Positions 42,170 through 51,292 of a stretch of DNA of 64,000 nucleotides are shown piece by piece (within the stretch, counting starts at the first letter, position 1; the number at the start of each line of letters is the position of its first letter). The DNA is from Companilactobacillus pabuli (GTDB lineage: Bacteria; Bacillota; Bacilli; Lactobacillales; Lactobacillaceae), in contig NZ_CP049366.1 of assembly GCF_014058425.1 (NCBI RefSeq), positions 1,922,001 through 1,986,000 on the forward strand. The letters are read 5' to 3'. Below the pieces are notes generated by a model. That model had not been told where the DNA came from. It saw only the letters and a list, made by a program, of their open reading frames with translations, and ran no database searches. The translations under genes and the position numbers were made by a program.

Positions 42170-42637
42170 CTATATTTGTCCAACTTCCACAGAAACTTCA
42201 TTAGACAACTTCTTATCAAGATACTTTTGCATTTCTTTATAGGAAATATTAAAGTTCATTTCCACTTGTTGGGGTCTTTTTGTATTGAAAATCACTGCTA
42301 CTTTAGGTTTGCGACCTTGAATCTCAATTGGAATCAAAGTTACGTGAACGACGGAAGTATAATCGAGCACACCTGAATAAAAGCCGTTGAGAACAATTTT
42401 CTTTTCTCCGACTCCACCGACACCATTCATAATATTCAACAACATGAACAAGGCAACCATGATGATGTAAGATAATTGACCAGTTGGTGAAACTAGTAAC
42501 CATGCACCGATAAAGGCTGCGAAGATCAATGATGAAATTTTATAAATTGATCTAATTTCAATCTGTGACTGCCAATAAACATTGAAAACAGCACCGACGA
42601 AAAAGATCACATCAACTATTAGTAGTATTACACTCAT
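42170..42637 (-). CDS. Hypothetical membrane protein
   Basis: 155 aa: three hydrophobic helices in the first 70 residues (VILLIVDVIFFVGAVFNVYW; ISSLIFAAFIGAWLLVS; LSYIIMVALFMLLNIMNGV) and a soluble C-terminal beta-rich half (KKIVLNGFYSGVLDYTSVVHVTLIPIEIQGRKPKVAVIFNTKRPQQVEMNFNISYKEMQKYL). AAAAGGGA precedes the ATG. The half-membrane, half-soluble layout recurs in uncharacterised lactobacillar proteins; no function can be given. Confidence 0.65.
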   Translation of the reverse strand: MSVILLIVDVIFFVGAVFNVYWQSQIEIRSIYKISSLIFAAFIGAWLLVSPTGQLSYIIMVALFMLLNIMNGVGGVGEKKIVLNGFYSGVLDYTSVVHVTLIPIEIQGRKPKVAVIFNTKRPQQVEMNFNISYKEMQKYLDKKLSNEVSVEVGQI

Positions 42638-42794
42638 TTAAATTTATCCCTTTTCTAGTAATTATAATCAAGTATATTTTATTTTCAAAATCTATCACTT
42701 ATATTGTATCGTACTCAGTCATTAAATACATGAAGATGAATTGATAGTTTCAGAAAAATGTAATCATTTGCATTGATTTATTTGTTAAAAAGAA

Positions 42795-42854
42795 CCGTCT
42801 GGCATAAAAATATTCATGCTATATTATCAAAAAAATGCAATTATGACGGCTTTT
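42795..42854 (+). promoter_or_regulatory. Hairpin with T-run in the mntH leader, possible attenuator
   Basis: CCGTC (42795-42799) pairs with GACGG (42845-42849), with an inner GCAT/ATGC pair, followed by CTTTTT. No gene on this strand ends before it, so it may terminate a leader transcript ahead of mntH. It does not resemble the yybP-ykoY manganese riboswitch. The 42638-42956 gap shows nothing else clear. Confidence 0.35.
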
Positions 42855-42956
42855 TGACGATTATTTTTAGGGATACTTAATTATTTTATTTAGACCCTTT
42901 AATGTTGTTCTCTAACATGATATTATATCTTGAGATTGAAAAAGGGGGATATACGC

Positions 42957-44321
42957 TTGAGTGAAAAAAATAAAAAACACGAAAGCCTAATTCATTATGC
43001 TAACGGCCCTTCCTTGGAAGAAATTAATGACACCGTTGAGGTTCCAACTGATGCGGGTTTCTTTAAAACCCTATTAGCATACAGTGGTCCTGGTGCCTTG
43101 GTTGCCGTGGGTTATATGGATCCAGGTAACTGGGTAACATCTATTGCTGGTGGTGCTCAATTTAAGTACAAATTACTATCTGTTATCTTGATTTCTAGTT
43201 TGATTGCGATGCTTTTGCAATACATGGCGGCTAAACTAGGCATTGTGACCGGAAGAGATTTGGCTCAATTAACTAGAGATAGAACTTCTAAAGTTGGTGG
43301 TTTTATTCTTTGGATCATCACTGAATTAGCTATTATGGCGACTGATATCGCTGAAATTATTGGTTCGGCTATCGCGCTGAAATTGCTTTTCAACATACCT
43401 GTACTCTGGGGTGTTATCATTACCGCATTCGATGTTTTACTTCTATTAGTCTTGATGAAACTTGGCTTTAGAAAGATCGAAGCTATCGTTGCAGCCTTGA
43501 TTATGGTTATTCTATTCGTTTTCCTATACGAAGTTATCTTGGCACGTCCAGATATGGGACAAATGGTAGTCGGATTCGTTCCCGACCCACAAATTCTACA
43601 AAATCAAAGTATGCTTTACATTTCTCTTGGTATCGTTGGTGCGACAGTTATGCCACATAATTTGTACTTGCATTCTTCAATTTCACAAGCGAGAAAATAC
43701 GACCGTGAAGACCCTAAGAGTGTTCATCAAGCCGTTCGTTTCTCAACTTGGGATTCAAATATTCAATTAACTTTGGCTTTCATCGTTAATACTTTACTAT
43801 TACTTCTAGGTGCTGCTTTGTTCTATGGTACAAACAGTGACCTTGGACGTTTCGTTGACTTGTTCAATGCCTTGCAAGATCCAAAAGTTGCCGGTGCCGT
43901 TGCTAGTCCTGTCTTGAGTATTTTGTTCGCGATTGCCCTATTGGCATCAGGTCAAAACTCAACTATTACTGGTACTTTGTCTGGTCAAATCGTTATGGAA
44001 GGTTTCGTCCACATGAAGATGAAACTTTGGGCAAGACGTGTAATTACTCGTTTGATGTCAATCATCCCAGTTATTACTTTTGCTATTATTTATAACGGTA
44101 ACGAAGCAAAAATCGAATCACTTTTGACATTCTCACAAGTATTCTTGAGTGTCGCTTTACCATTCTCAATTTTCCCATTGATCAAATTTACAAGTAACAA
44201 AGAATTGATGGGCGAATTCGCTAATAACAAACTAATCGAGTACATCGGTTACTTCATCGCTGTAGTATTGACTATTCTAAATATTTGGTTGATCTACACT
44301 ACATTCGTACCTGCAGCTTAG
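42957..44321 (+). CDS. mntH: Nramp-family Mn2+/Fe2+ proton symporter
   Basis: 454 aa from TTG 42957 with GGGGGA seven bases upstream. Helix 1 has the metal site DPGN in [16 protein letters not shown], helix 6 the MPHN motif in [13 protein letters not shown]; eleven or twelve helices. It imports manganese, important for lactobacilli that use Mn2+ against oxidative stress. The transcript appears to run through the repeat at 44331 to the terminator at 44537. Confidence 0.94.
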   Translation: MSEKNKKHESLIHYANGPSLEEINDTVEVPTDAGFFKTLLAYSGPGALVAVGYMDPGNWVTSIAGGAQFKYKLLSVILISSLIAMLLQYMAAKLGIVTGRDLAQLTRDRTSKVGGFILWIITELAIMATDIAEIIGSAIALKLLFNIPVLWGVIITAFDVLLLLVLMKLGFRKIEAIVAALIMVILFVFLYEVILARPDMGQMVVGFVPDPQILQNQSMLYISLGIVGATVMPHNLYLHSSISQARKYDREDPKSVHQAVRFSTWDSNIQLTLAFIVNTLLLLLGAALFYGTNSDLGRFVDLFNALQDPKVAGAVASPVLSILFAIALLASGQNSTITGTLSGQIVMEGFVHMKMKLWARRVITRLMSIIPVITFAIIYNGNEAKIESLLTFSQVFLSVALPFSIFPLIKFTSNKELMGEFANNKLIEYIGYFIAVVLTILNIWLIYTTFVPAA

Positions 44322-44330
44322 TTTTTACTG

Positions 44331-44493
44331 CCGTCGTCCGTTCGGCTCTGGGAAACGCTGGAACGCTGCCGGCACAACTTGAAACCAATTCCAAAATCGG
44401 GAATTGTTTCCAAGATTGGCCTTCTACTAAGCAACAAGTTGCCAAGTAGAATCTGGCGGCTGAGCATTTCCCAGAGCTCTCACTACCGACTAG
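44331..44493 (-). repeat. Palindromic interspersed repeat, GAGCTCTGG subfamily
   Basis: 163 bp, nearly identical to 27168-27329, in reverse orientation and again between a stop codon (mntH) and its terminator. Internal hairpin CAACAAGTTG keeps the same place as in the copy-1 group. Confidence 0.88.
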
Positions 44494-44536
44494 ATAGTAA
44501 TTTTTAGTTCTTTTTTTAATTACTTCAAAAAAATAC

Positions 44537-44587
44537 AGAGATCCTAGTAGAATTCATTTCATTGAGTTCTGTTAGGACCTTTTTATT
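44537..44587 (+). terminator. Intrinsic terminator after mntH and the repeat
   Basis: AGATCCTAGTAGAATTCA / TGAGTTCTGTTAGGACCT stem with TTTTTAT tail. Confidence 0.8.
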
Positions 44588-44653
44588 TATATTTATAGTT
44601 ATAATATAGCTAGCAATACAACATAGTCACTTGAACGAGAAAGGAGTCTTTCT

Positions 44654-44800
44654 ATGCCAAAGAAAACCTCACTAGACTATGCAGTCATCCATGATAAATT
44701 AATCGAAATGCATATTTTGCCTGATGATCCCATTGTCAAACCTACTGATGACTACTGGAATAGCTTTAAACCAAAAGATAGTGAAAAAAGTAAAAGTTGA
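44654..44800 (+). CDS. 48-residue hypothetical protein
   Basis: MPKKTSLDYAVIHDKLIEMH then ILPDDPIVKPTDDYWNSF and a Lys/Ser-rich end. AAAGGAG is eight bases before the ATG, and TATAAT at about 44605 gives a promoter. It is soluble and charged, with no recognised domain. The strong ribosome site and clean promoter support it being a real small gene although it is short. It stops just before the next repeat. Confidence 0.55.
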   Translation: MPKKTSLDYAVIHDKLIEMHILPDDPIVKPTDDYWNSFKPKDSEKSKS

Positions 44801-44802
44801 AT

Positions 44803-44969
44803 CTAGTCGGGAGCAAAATTCCTGTGATGGCTCAGCCGGCAAATTATTCTTAGCGATTTATCGCTTAGAATAAGACCCAGCTTTGAAATGCTGCGCACTT
44901 GGTTTATGCAGTAGTTCAAAGTGGTGTCGACATTCTCCAGCCAATCACAGGGATTTTGCGGACGACGGC
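44803..44969 (+). repeat. Palindromic interspersed repeat, CCTGTGATGG subfamily
   Basis: 167 bp. Outer stem AAAATTCCTGTGATGGCT / AGCCAATCACAGGGATTTT; first internal hairpin CTTAGCGATTTATCGCTTAG; second CTTTGAAATGCTGCGCACTT and its partner. The outer arms match the short copy at 27451. Confidence 0.85.
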
Positions 44970-45068
44970 ATCCTTACGCAATCCCCCCCAATTATTAATT
45001 TGTTATTTACAGTAAATATCTGGTATGCTTTACACAACAAAAACAATAATGAAAGCAAGGAATATTGA

Positions 45069-45839
45069 TTGAATGCACTAGTTAATATGTACGGCCCATT
45101 CTTCGACCTTCACAACTGGGCAACTGTGATCGAATCAGGTGAAGATTGGTTAATTATCCTCTCACTAGTAGTGATGGAATGTATCTTATCCGTTGATAAT
45201 GCGGTAGTTTTAGCCGCCCAAACTCAATCGCTGCCGAATAAAGTTGAACAAGAAAAATCCCTTTTCTACGGATTATTCGGTGCCTACATTTTTAGATTCT
45301 TAGTTATCGGTGTCGGTGTCTACTTAATTAACTTCTGGTGGATCAAAGTTTTCGGTGCCGCTTACCTATTTTATTTGTTCTTAAAGCACTTCTTCTTCAC
45401 TAACAAAAAGAAAGTTAAGTCTCCGACAGAACCTAAAAAAGAAAATAAACTTGAAAAACATCTTCACATTTCTAGATTCTGGCAAGTCGTTATCTCAATT
45501 GAATTGATGGATATCGTCTTCTCAATCGATTCTGTTTTAGCCTCACTAGCCATTTCTAGTAATCCCGTTATCGTCTTAATCGGTGGTATGATTGGTATTT
45601 TAGCCATGAGAGGTATCGCTGAATTAATTATGGGCTTGATGAGTAAGATTCCTGAATTGAACGGTATGGCTTACTTCTTGATTTTATTTATTTCTATCAA
45701 GTTGTTCCTTTCAATTCCTGCTATCGACATTGAAGTTCCCAACTTACTCTTCGTCGGTGTCTTAATTGGTGCCATCATTGTTACCTTGATAATTCACATG
45801 ATCAACAATCAAAAAGCTCCTAAGAGCAAGAAAAAATAG
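45069..45839 (+). CDS. TerC-family integral membrane protein
   Basis: 256 aa from TTG 45069; AGGA lies seven bases upstream. Seven or so helices with the family's acidic membrane motifs: VMECILSVDNAVVLAAQT and SIELMDIVFSIDSVLAS. TerC/Alx proteins have been linked to manganese export and to metal loading of secreted proteins; its closeness to mntH agrees with a role in Mn homeostasis, but that is inference. A bidirectional terminator follows. Confidence 0.88.
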   Translation: MNALVNMYGPFFDLHNWATVIESGEDWLIILSLVVMECILSVDNAVVLAAQTQSLPNKVEQEKSLFYGLFGAYIFRFLVIGVGVYLINFWWIKVFGAAYLFYLFLKHFFFTNKKKVKSPTEPKKENKLEKHLHISRFWQVVISIELMDIVFSIDSVLASLAISSNPVIVLIGGMIGILAMRGIAELIMGLMSKIPELNGMAYFLILFISIKLFLSIPAIDIEVPNLLFVGVLIGAIIVTLIIHMINNQKAPKSKKK

Positions 45840-45864
45840 CTTCCAATTGGAGGCTATTTTTTTT
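45835..45864. terminator. Bidirectional intrinsic terminator
   Basis: AATAGCTTCC AATT GGAGGCTATT stem with T-runs on both strands, between terC and the convergent permease gene. Confidence 0.85.
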
Positions 45865-47257
45865 GCAATTTAGAATGTTTCAAACCATAAGTAAAGTACA
45901 CTATTACTCCAATTATCAGCCAAATAACTACGGTAATTTTTGATAGCTTTGGCAACATTATCAAGAAGTACAAACTAGCTAATCCGGCTAGAACTGGCAA
46001 AACTGGATAAAGTGGCATCTTATAACCATCTTTGTTAGGGATATCTTTACGATGGCGCAAGGGAATAATTCCAAATGATATGAAAGTAAAAGCCAATAAA
46101 GTTCCAGCATTGATCAACGAGGTCAATTCAGTCAATGGCACTAAACCAGCAAAGAAAGCTTGTACGACTGTAGCGACAATAATCGCATTCTTTGGCACGG
46201 CGTATTTCATATCGACTTCACCCATCTTGCTTGGCAATAAGCCGTCACGTCCTAGAGCATAAACTAATCTGGAACCACCGAAGAACAGAGTCACTAAGGC
46301 GGTAAAGATTCCGACCAAAGCCCCAATGGTAATCAGTTTATTCCAAGTGTTTAGATGAATAACTTTCAACGCGTAGGCCGCCGGATCATCAACGTTTAGT
46401 TGTTTATAGTTAACGATTCCGGTCAAAACTAACGAGAATGCCACGTACAAAATAATGGCAATAAAGACTGTACCTAGGATTCCTTTAGCAACATCTTTTT
46501 TGGGATTGATAGTTTCCGCTGAATTAGAAGCCAAAGCATCAAATCCGATGAAGGCAAAGAAGACTGTCGCTGCAGAGGTTGATAAACCACCTAATCCAAA
46601 AGGAGAAGTACGAAATTCTTGTGGATAGAATGGAACGTAATTTTTAGTTTTGATGTACAAAGCTCCAACCAAAATAAACAAAACAATAATCGTGACTTTG
46701 ATGACGACTGCAACATTTTCAACTTTTTTCGAGAGACTAGTTCCGTGAGCAATTACAAAAGCAATTATCAAAACTATCAAAACTGCCGAGAGATTGATGC
46801 CCCCACCTTCTAGTGGACCTGCGGATAAAAATTTAGGCAGATGAATTCCGAAAACCCCGAGGATATTGTTGTTAAAATACGATGCAAATCCGACTGATTG
46901 GGCAGATACCGACAAGAAGTATTCCAAAATCAAGGCCCAACCGAGAATCCAACCAATTCCTTCACCATAAATAACTGAACCATACGAATACGCTGATCCA
47001 GCTACTGGCATGGCAGCCGCAAATTCTGCATAAGCCATCCCTACTACTCCAGCTACGATACCGGAAATCAAGAACGCAACAGCCACCGCTGGTCCCGCAT
47101 GTAAAGCAGCTTCATGTCCTGGCAAAATAAAAATACCAGTTCCGATGATAGCCCCAATTCCTAAGGCTAATAAGTCTTTCGCTGTTAAACTTTTGGTCAG
47201 TCTAGCATCTACTTTTAAATAATTATCTACTGATTGTTTTTTAAAAATATCCTTCAC
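45854..47257 (-). CDS. APC-superfamily amino acid permease, copy A
   Basis: 467 aa from GTG 47257 (AGAGGAAG seven bases upstream). Twelve helices; helix 1 signature LALGIGAIIGTGIFILPG, and FFAFIGFDALASNSAETINPKKD in helix 6-7, typical of CAT-type (YfnA/YhdG) cationic or branched amino acid transporters. Paralogue of the next gene, about 80% identical by eye, each with its own terminator. Substrate unknown. Confidence 0.9.
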   Translation of the reverse strand: MKDIFKKQSVDNYLKVDARLTKSLTAKDLLALGIGAIIGTGIFILPGHEAALHAGPAVAVAFLISGIVAGVVGMAYAEFAAAMPVAGSAYSYGSVIYGEGIGWILGWALILEYFLSVSAQSVGFASYFNNNILGVFGIHLPKFLSAGPLEGGGINLSAVLIVLIIAFVIAHGTSLSKKVENVAVVIKVTIIVLFILVGALYIKTKNYVPFYPQEFRTSPFGLGGLSTSAATVFFAFIGFDALASNSAETINPKKDVAKGILGTVFIAIILYVAFSLVLTGIVNYKQLNVDDPAAYALKVIHLNTWNKLITIGALVGIFTALVTLFFGGSRLVYALGRDGLLPSKMGEVDMKYAVPKNAIIVATVVQAFFAGLVPLTELTSLINAGTLLAFTFISFGIIPLRHRKDIPNKDGYKMPLYPVLPVLAGLASLYFLIMLPKLSKITVVIWLIIGVIVYFTYGLKHSKLQKK

Positions 47258-47369
47258 AAAAATTCTTCCTCTCGAAAGCAACTAATTAAGTAAAAAGTCT
47301 ACTACAATATTTTTGTTAAAAAAAGAGTTTTTCTAATAAAAAGTGCACTTTTCTAATTTTTACTTTTAA

Positions 47370-47404
47370 AAAATAACCGATAGAATAAGCTTCTATCGGT
47401 TATC
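47370..47404 (-). terminator. Intrinsic terminator between the two permease genes
   Basis: AACCGATAGAA / TTCTATCGGTT stem, T-rich tail on the minus strand. Confidence 0.85.
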
Positions 47405-47410
47405 TTCTAA

Positions 47411-48817
47411 TTAATGTGATTTACTTTGTAATTTTGAGTGTTTTAATCCGTAAACGAAATAGACAATGATTCCAATGGTGATCCAAAGACCCACACTGAT
47501 TTTAGAAATCGTTGGCAACATGAATAGGAAATAAATACTGGCAAGTCCGGCCAAGATTGGTAAGACTGGATACCATGGCATTTTAAATCCATCATTGGGA
47601 ATATCTTTTCTTTTCCGCAAGGGGATTATTCCAAACGAAATGAAAACAAAGGCCAACAAAGTTCCAGCATTGATCAAGGAAGTCAACTCCGTCAATGGTA
47701 CTAATCCAGCAAAGAAGGCTTGAACAACCATTGCCAATAAAACCGCATTTCTAGGCACAGAGAATTTTTCATCAACTTCGCCCATCTTCTCTGGCAACAA
47801 ACCATCACGTCCCAAGGCATAAACTAAACGTGAGCCACCAAAGAACATCGTTAATAATGACGTGAAAATTCCCACTAAAGCACCAATGGTGATCAATTTA
47901 TTCCAAGTGTCCAAATGAACTACTTTCAAAGCATAGGCAGCCGGATCATCGACGTTTAACTGTTTATAGTTGACCACTCCGGTTAAGACAAAAGAGAAGC
48001 CAACGTACAAAATTACCGCCACGACCACGGTACCTAAAACCCCACGAACGACATCTTTTTTGGGATTGACAGTTTCTGCAGAATTAGCCGCTAAAGCATC
48101 GAAACCAACGAAGGCAAAGAAGACGGTCGCTGTAGCAGTGGAAATTCCACCCATTCCAAATGGTTCAGTGTGGAACTGTTTAGGATAGAATGGTACATAA
48201 TTCTTAGTATTGATATAAAAAGCACCAACGATAATGAATAAAATAATAATCGCTACTTTAATCAATACCGCCACGTTTTCAACTTTCTTAGACAAACTTG
48301 CACCTTGCAAGATAATGAACGCTATCAACAAAACAATCAACGTCGCTGAAATATTAATAACTCCACCTTCTAAAGGTCCAGCTGCTAAGAACTTTGGCAT
48401 GTGAACTCCAAAGGCTCCTAAGATATTGTTGTTGAAATACGAAGCAAAGCCAACTGCTTCAGCAGAAACCGTTAAAAAATACTCCAAAATCAAAGCCCAG
48501 CCAAGAATCCAACCAATAATTTCACCATAAATGACCGCTCCAAACGAATAAGCCGAGCCAGCTACAGGCATAGCTGATGAAAATTCTGCATACGCCATCC
48601 CGACAAATCCGGAAACAATTGCCGCAATCAAAAACGCAACTGTAACTGCCGGTCCAGCATGTAACGCTGCTTCATGTCCCGGCAAAATAAAGATACCTGT
48701 ACCAATAACTGCTCCGATACCGAGTGATAATAAATCTCTTGCACCGAGAGTCTTGGTAAGTCTAGAATCAGCTTTTAAATAAGTCGCCACTGATTCCTTT
48801 TTAAAGACATTTTTCAT
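47411..48817 (-). CDS. APC-superfamily amino acid permease, copy B
   Basis: 468 aa; AAGGGG before the ATG. Same landmarks as copy A (LSLGIGAVIGTGIFILPGHEAALHAGPAV; FFAFVGFDALAANSAETVNPKKD). The pair is a tandem duplication; separate terminators and promoters suggest independent control. Substrate unknown. Confidence 0.9.
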   Translation of the reverse strand: MKNVFKKESVATYLKADSRLTKTLGARDLLSLGIGAVIGTGIFILPGHEAALHAGPAVTVAFLIAAIVSGFVGMAYAEFSSAMPVAGSAYSFGAVIYGEIIGWILGWALILEYFLTVSAEAVGFASYFNNNILGAFGVHMPKFLAAGPLEGGVINISATLIVLLIAFIILQGASLSKKVENVAVLIKVAIIILFIIVGAFYINTKNYVPFYPKQFHTEPFGMGGISTATATVFFAFVGFDALAANSAETVNPKKDVVRGVLGTVVVAVILYVGFSFVLTGVVNYKQLNVDDPAAYALKVVHLDTWNKLITIGALVGIFTSLLTMFFGGSRLVYALGRDGLLPEKMGEVDEKFSVPRNAVLLAMVVQAFFAGLVPLTELTSLINAGTLLAFVFISFGIIPLRKRKDIPNDGFKMPWYPVLPILAGLASIYFLFMLPTISKISVGLWITIGIIVYFVYGLKHSKLQSKSH

Positions 48818-48886
48818 GAAAATTTACCCCTTAATTTGCGTAAAATGAATTACACTAAGTTTAAATCTTACTACAATATTTTTAAT

Positions 48887-48927
48887 AAAAAAAGGCAATC
48901 TTCTCTTGTATTTCAGAAGATTACCTC
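48887..48927 (-). terminator. Intrinsic terminator after the AraC-type gene
   Basis: AGGTAATCTTCT / AGAAGATTGCCT stem with a seven-T run on the minus strand. Confidence 0.85.
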
Positions 48928-48947
48928 AATTTTTTTTAATAATTATT

Positions 48948-49790
48948 CTAATTATTACCCTCGGTACGATATTTCGTTGGTGCTACCCCAGTATATTTCT
49001 TAAAGGTTTGACTAAAATAACTCAATCTAGTGAAACCTAAAGCATCGGAAATATCATTGATACTCTTGTCAGATTCCTTTAATAAGAGCATCGCTTTTTG
49101 AATCTTACGTGCATTCAAGTAAACTGAAAAACTCAATCCCGTCTCTCGCTTAAACAATTTACTAAAATAATAATCTGATAAATAAACTTTACTCGAAACT
49201 TGATCCAACGTTAATCTTTTATCTAAATTACTATCAATATACTCTATTGCGGAAATAATGGAAGCATTTGACGTTGACATTGTCTTAATTTGTTGCAAGG
49301 CTTTGCCGTCACTATCGTCTAAATCATCAATAGTTTCATTAACATCTAATGCGTATTTGATAATAAAGTCATCAATACCACGGTTTTCAATAATAAGCTT
49401 GGCTATTCCCTCAATCATTGAACGCAAATAAATCACTTGGTCATTCAATCTACGCATCAAATCTAGTCTTTTAGGGCTGACTTCAGTAGTATCCTTGGCT
49501 ACACAAATTTTTCCAACCCGTTGATTCAATTGAGAAATACGAATTGGTGCATCAGCATATTCCATATGATATTTACATTTATGAATACTTAATTTTGACA
49601 AATCTGCTTTTTTATCCTTTTGCGTCAAGGAAGCGCTTTCTGAAAGTACGCCAAAAATACCTGCTCGCAAATGGTCATCATTTCCCAAAACAAAGACTGC
49701 TATATCATTAGTTTGGGCATATGCCTGCAGCAGGCGAATTATTAATTTCTCGTTACTAGATAATAAAGACTGTAAATCGAACTCTTCCAT
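48948..49790 (-). CDS. AraC-family transcriptional regulator
   Basis: 280 aa from ATG 49790; GAGG lies about a dozen bases upstream, while a start at 49808 has no ribosome site. N-terminal sensory region (residues 1-170, with a Cys-containing HKCKYHMEYADAPIR segment resembling PocR-like domains) and a C-terminal double helix-turn-helix (SAIEYIDSNLDKRLTLDQVSSKVYLSDYYFSKLFKRETG ... NDISDALGFTRLSYFSQTFKKYTGVAPTKYR). Targets unknown; 27 bases after the DUF488 gene. Confidence 0.87.
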   Translation of the reverse strand: MEEFDLQSLLSSNEKLIIRLLQAYAQTNDIAVFVLGNDDHLRAGIFGVLSESASLTQKDKKADLSKLSIHKCKYHMEYADAPIRISQLNQRVGKICVAKDTTEVSPKRLDLMRRLNDQVIYLRSMIEGIAKLIIENRGIDDFIIKYALDVNETIDDLDDSDGKALQQIKTMSTSNASIISAIEYIDSNLDKRLTLDQVSSKVYLSDYYFSKLFKRETGLSFSVYLNARKIQKAMLLLKESDKSINDISDALGFTRLSYFSQTFKKYTGVAPTKYRTEGNN

Positions 49791-49817
49791 TTCGTTAGCC
49801 AACCTCATTTACAATAT

Positions 49818-50177
49818 TTAAATGGTTTTATTTAGATATTCCATGAGGACTACCGCATCATTGTGTTCTTCGTCTTTAGCACTGTATAAAATCAAAACAT
49901 CTTGTTCTTGCAAAGCGGACTTAATTTCCGTTAAGAATTCAGGCGTATAAGGATTCTGATTAATTTCTTCCAAGTATTTCTTCTTGAATTCAGTATATTT
50001 TTCAGGATCGTGTCCAAACCATTTTCTCAATTCCGCTGACGGGGCAATTTGTTTTGCCCAAAGATCAAGTTTGGCTCTGACCTTAGACATTCCACGTGGC
50101 CATAGACGATCAACTAAGACTCGATAGCCTTCTGGTAATTCCTTGTCGTAAATACGTTTCAAAATTAGTTTAGTCAT
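49818..50177 (-). CDS. DUF488 (YeaO-like) family protein
   Basis: 119 aa, soluble. Family signature GYRVLVDRLWPRGMSK near the start, LRKWFGHDPEKYTEFKKKYLEEI in the middle and LLYSAKDEEHNDAVVL-type end. AGAGGG precedes the ATG. Function of the family is not established. Likely cotranscribed with the AraC-type gene. Confidence 0.85.
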   Translation of the reverse strand: MTKLILKRIYDKELPEGYRVLVDRLWPRGMSKVRAKLDLWAKQIAPSAELRKWFGHDPEKYTEFKKKYLEEINQNPYTPEFLTEIKSALQEQDVLILYSAKDEEHNDAVVLMEYLNKTI

Positions 50178-50251
50178 TTAACTAACCCTCTTTTTTTCAT
50201 GTTAATTATATCACATAAAATTATTTATTATTTATGGATCTTTTGCCAATT

Positions 50252-50312
50252 TTATCACTCGACAATTAAGAGTGCTAAATTCTTGAACTTCCACCCAAAA
50301 GGGTCTTACAAT
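50252..50312 (+). promoter_or_regulatory. CIRCE element and promoter of hsp20
   Basis: TTATCACTC (50252-50260), nine bases, GAGTGCTAA (50270-50278): the HrcA operator with one mismatch to TTAGCACTC-N9-GAGTGCTAA. TTGAAC (50283) and TACAAT (50307) 18 bases apart form the promoter. This predicts HrcA-controlled heat induction. Confidence 0.8.
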
Positions 50313-50346
50313 GTATTTGTAATGAAGGGAAAGGAAGTAACACAGT

Positions 50347-50784
50347 ATGACAAATGAAATTATGGATCGTAACAATTTAATGAGAAATTGGTTCAACAAT
50401 GATTCTTGGATGAACAATTTTCCATCCATATTTGACAACAATTTCCCAGAAGATTCAACATTAAAGACTGATATTAAAGAAACTGATAAAGATTACGAGG
50501 TTCATGTAGATATGCCTGATTTTAACAAGAAGGATATCGACATTAATTATGAAAATGATGTACTAACAATTAGTGGTCATCGTGATAGCTTCAACGACCA
50601 CAATGATAAGAACGGTGATATGATTATGAGCGAACGTTCAAGTGGCCGTTACATGAGACAATATCACTTGCCAGCAGTTGATTCAAAGAGTATCAAAGCT
50701 ACTTATGACAAGGGTGTTCTAGAAGTTAACCTTCCAAAGCTAGAAAAGAAGGTTGAATCAGGACATCACATTGATATTGACTAA
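50347..50784 (+). CDS. hsp20: Small heat-shock protein, Hsp20/alpha-crystallin family
   Basis: 145 aa ATP-independent chaperone. N-terminal region rich in Asn/Trp/Phe, alpha-crystallin domain from about residue 42 (TDIKETDKDYEVHVDMPDFNKKDIDINYENDVLTISG) to 135 (KGVLEVNLPKLEK). AAAGGAAG precedes the ATG. CIRCE upstream and a strong terminator downstream show a single heat-regulated gene. Confidence 0.93.
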   Translation: MTNEIMDRNNLMRNWFNNDSWMNNFPSIFDNNFPEDSTLKTDIKETDKDYEVHVDMPDFNKKDIDINYENDVLTISGHRDSFNDHNDKNGDMIMSERSSGRYMRQYHLPAVDSKSIKATYDKGVLEVNLPKLEKKVESGHHIDID

Positions 50785-50821
50785 TAATTTAAAAATATCA
50801 ATTTAACTTCGACTTTTCAGA

Positions 50822-50869
50822 GAAGTCCGACTTACTGCATTTTGTTCGGTATGGTCGGGCTTTTTTTTG
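50822..50869 (+). terminator. Intrinsic terminator after hsp20
   Basis: AGTCCGACTTACTGC / GGTATGGTCGGGCT stem and eight Ts. Confidence 0.85.
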
Positions 50870-50879
50870 TTGATTCTTG

Positions 50880-51044
50880 CCGTCCTCCATAGCAAAGAAA
50901 ATTTGGCTGGAACGTAGTGGGCACGATTTTGAGCTTTTGCATGAACCAAGGGCGCAAAATCTCAAAACTCGGCCTTATTCTAAGCAACAAGTTGCTAAGA
51001 ATAATTTCACTACTGAGCCAATTTTCTTTGCTATTCCGGACTAG
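50880..51044 (-). repeat. Palindromic interspersed repeat, copy-1 group
   Basis: 165 bp, reverse orientation, nearly identical to 7583-7747. Begins CCGTCCTCC and ends CCGGACTAG. Confidence 0.9.
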
Positions 51045-51087
51045 ATAGTGTTTTTATTTTTTATATAATAAAAGACACAATTGCACC

Positions 51088-51141
51088 TTCACAGTTTCTT
51101 CACATTTTATAAATACATTTTTCATATTAATAAAGTACTAT
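51088..51141 (+). promoter_or_regulatory. PhoP-like box array and promoter of C-rich RNA 1
   Basis: Hexamers every 11 bases: TTCACA (51088), TTCACA (51099), TAAATA (51110), TTCATA (51121), then TACTAT as -10 at 51136. The 11-bp spacing and TTCACA/TTAACA-like half-sites are those of Gram-positive PhoP boxes. Matches the array at 52601 in position and sequence. Confidence 0.6.
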
Positions 51142-51149
51142 ATAAATTG

Positions 51150-51247
51150 TAGATGAGAGATGTAATAAATCCCTTTTCTCACCCCCTATAACATATATAT
51201 ATTTAATCCCCTAATTTAAAAAACACCTTTCCCCGAGGTGTTTTTTT
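51150..51247 (+). ncRNA. Predicted small RNA 1 with C-rich core
   Basis: About 98 nt. Starts GTAGATGAGAGATG, weak hairpin TGAGA/TCTCA, then CCCCCTATAACATATATAT and AATCCCCTAA, ending in terminator AACACCT / AGGTGTT with a T-run. No open frame with a ribosome site is present. Homologue at 52662. The start point is estimated from the -10. Confidence 0.6.
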
Positions 51248-51292
51248 ACGTATTTTAGGTATCTGCTAGTAGTAGTTATACACAAAATAAGC

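Noticed and set aside
42795-42854. yybP-ykoY manganese riboswitch for mntH
   Set aside because: The hairpin lacks the conserved loop sequences of that class; kept only as a possible attenuator.
44883-45068. 61-codon open frame before terC
   Set aside because: Starts inside a repeat copy and has no ribosome site.
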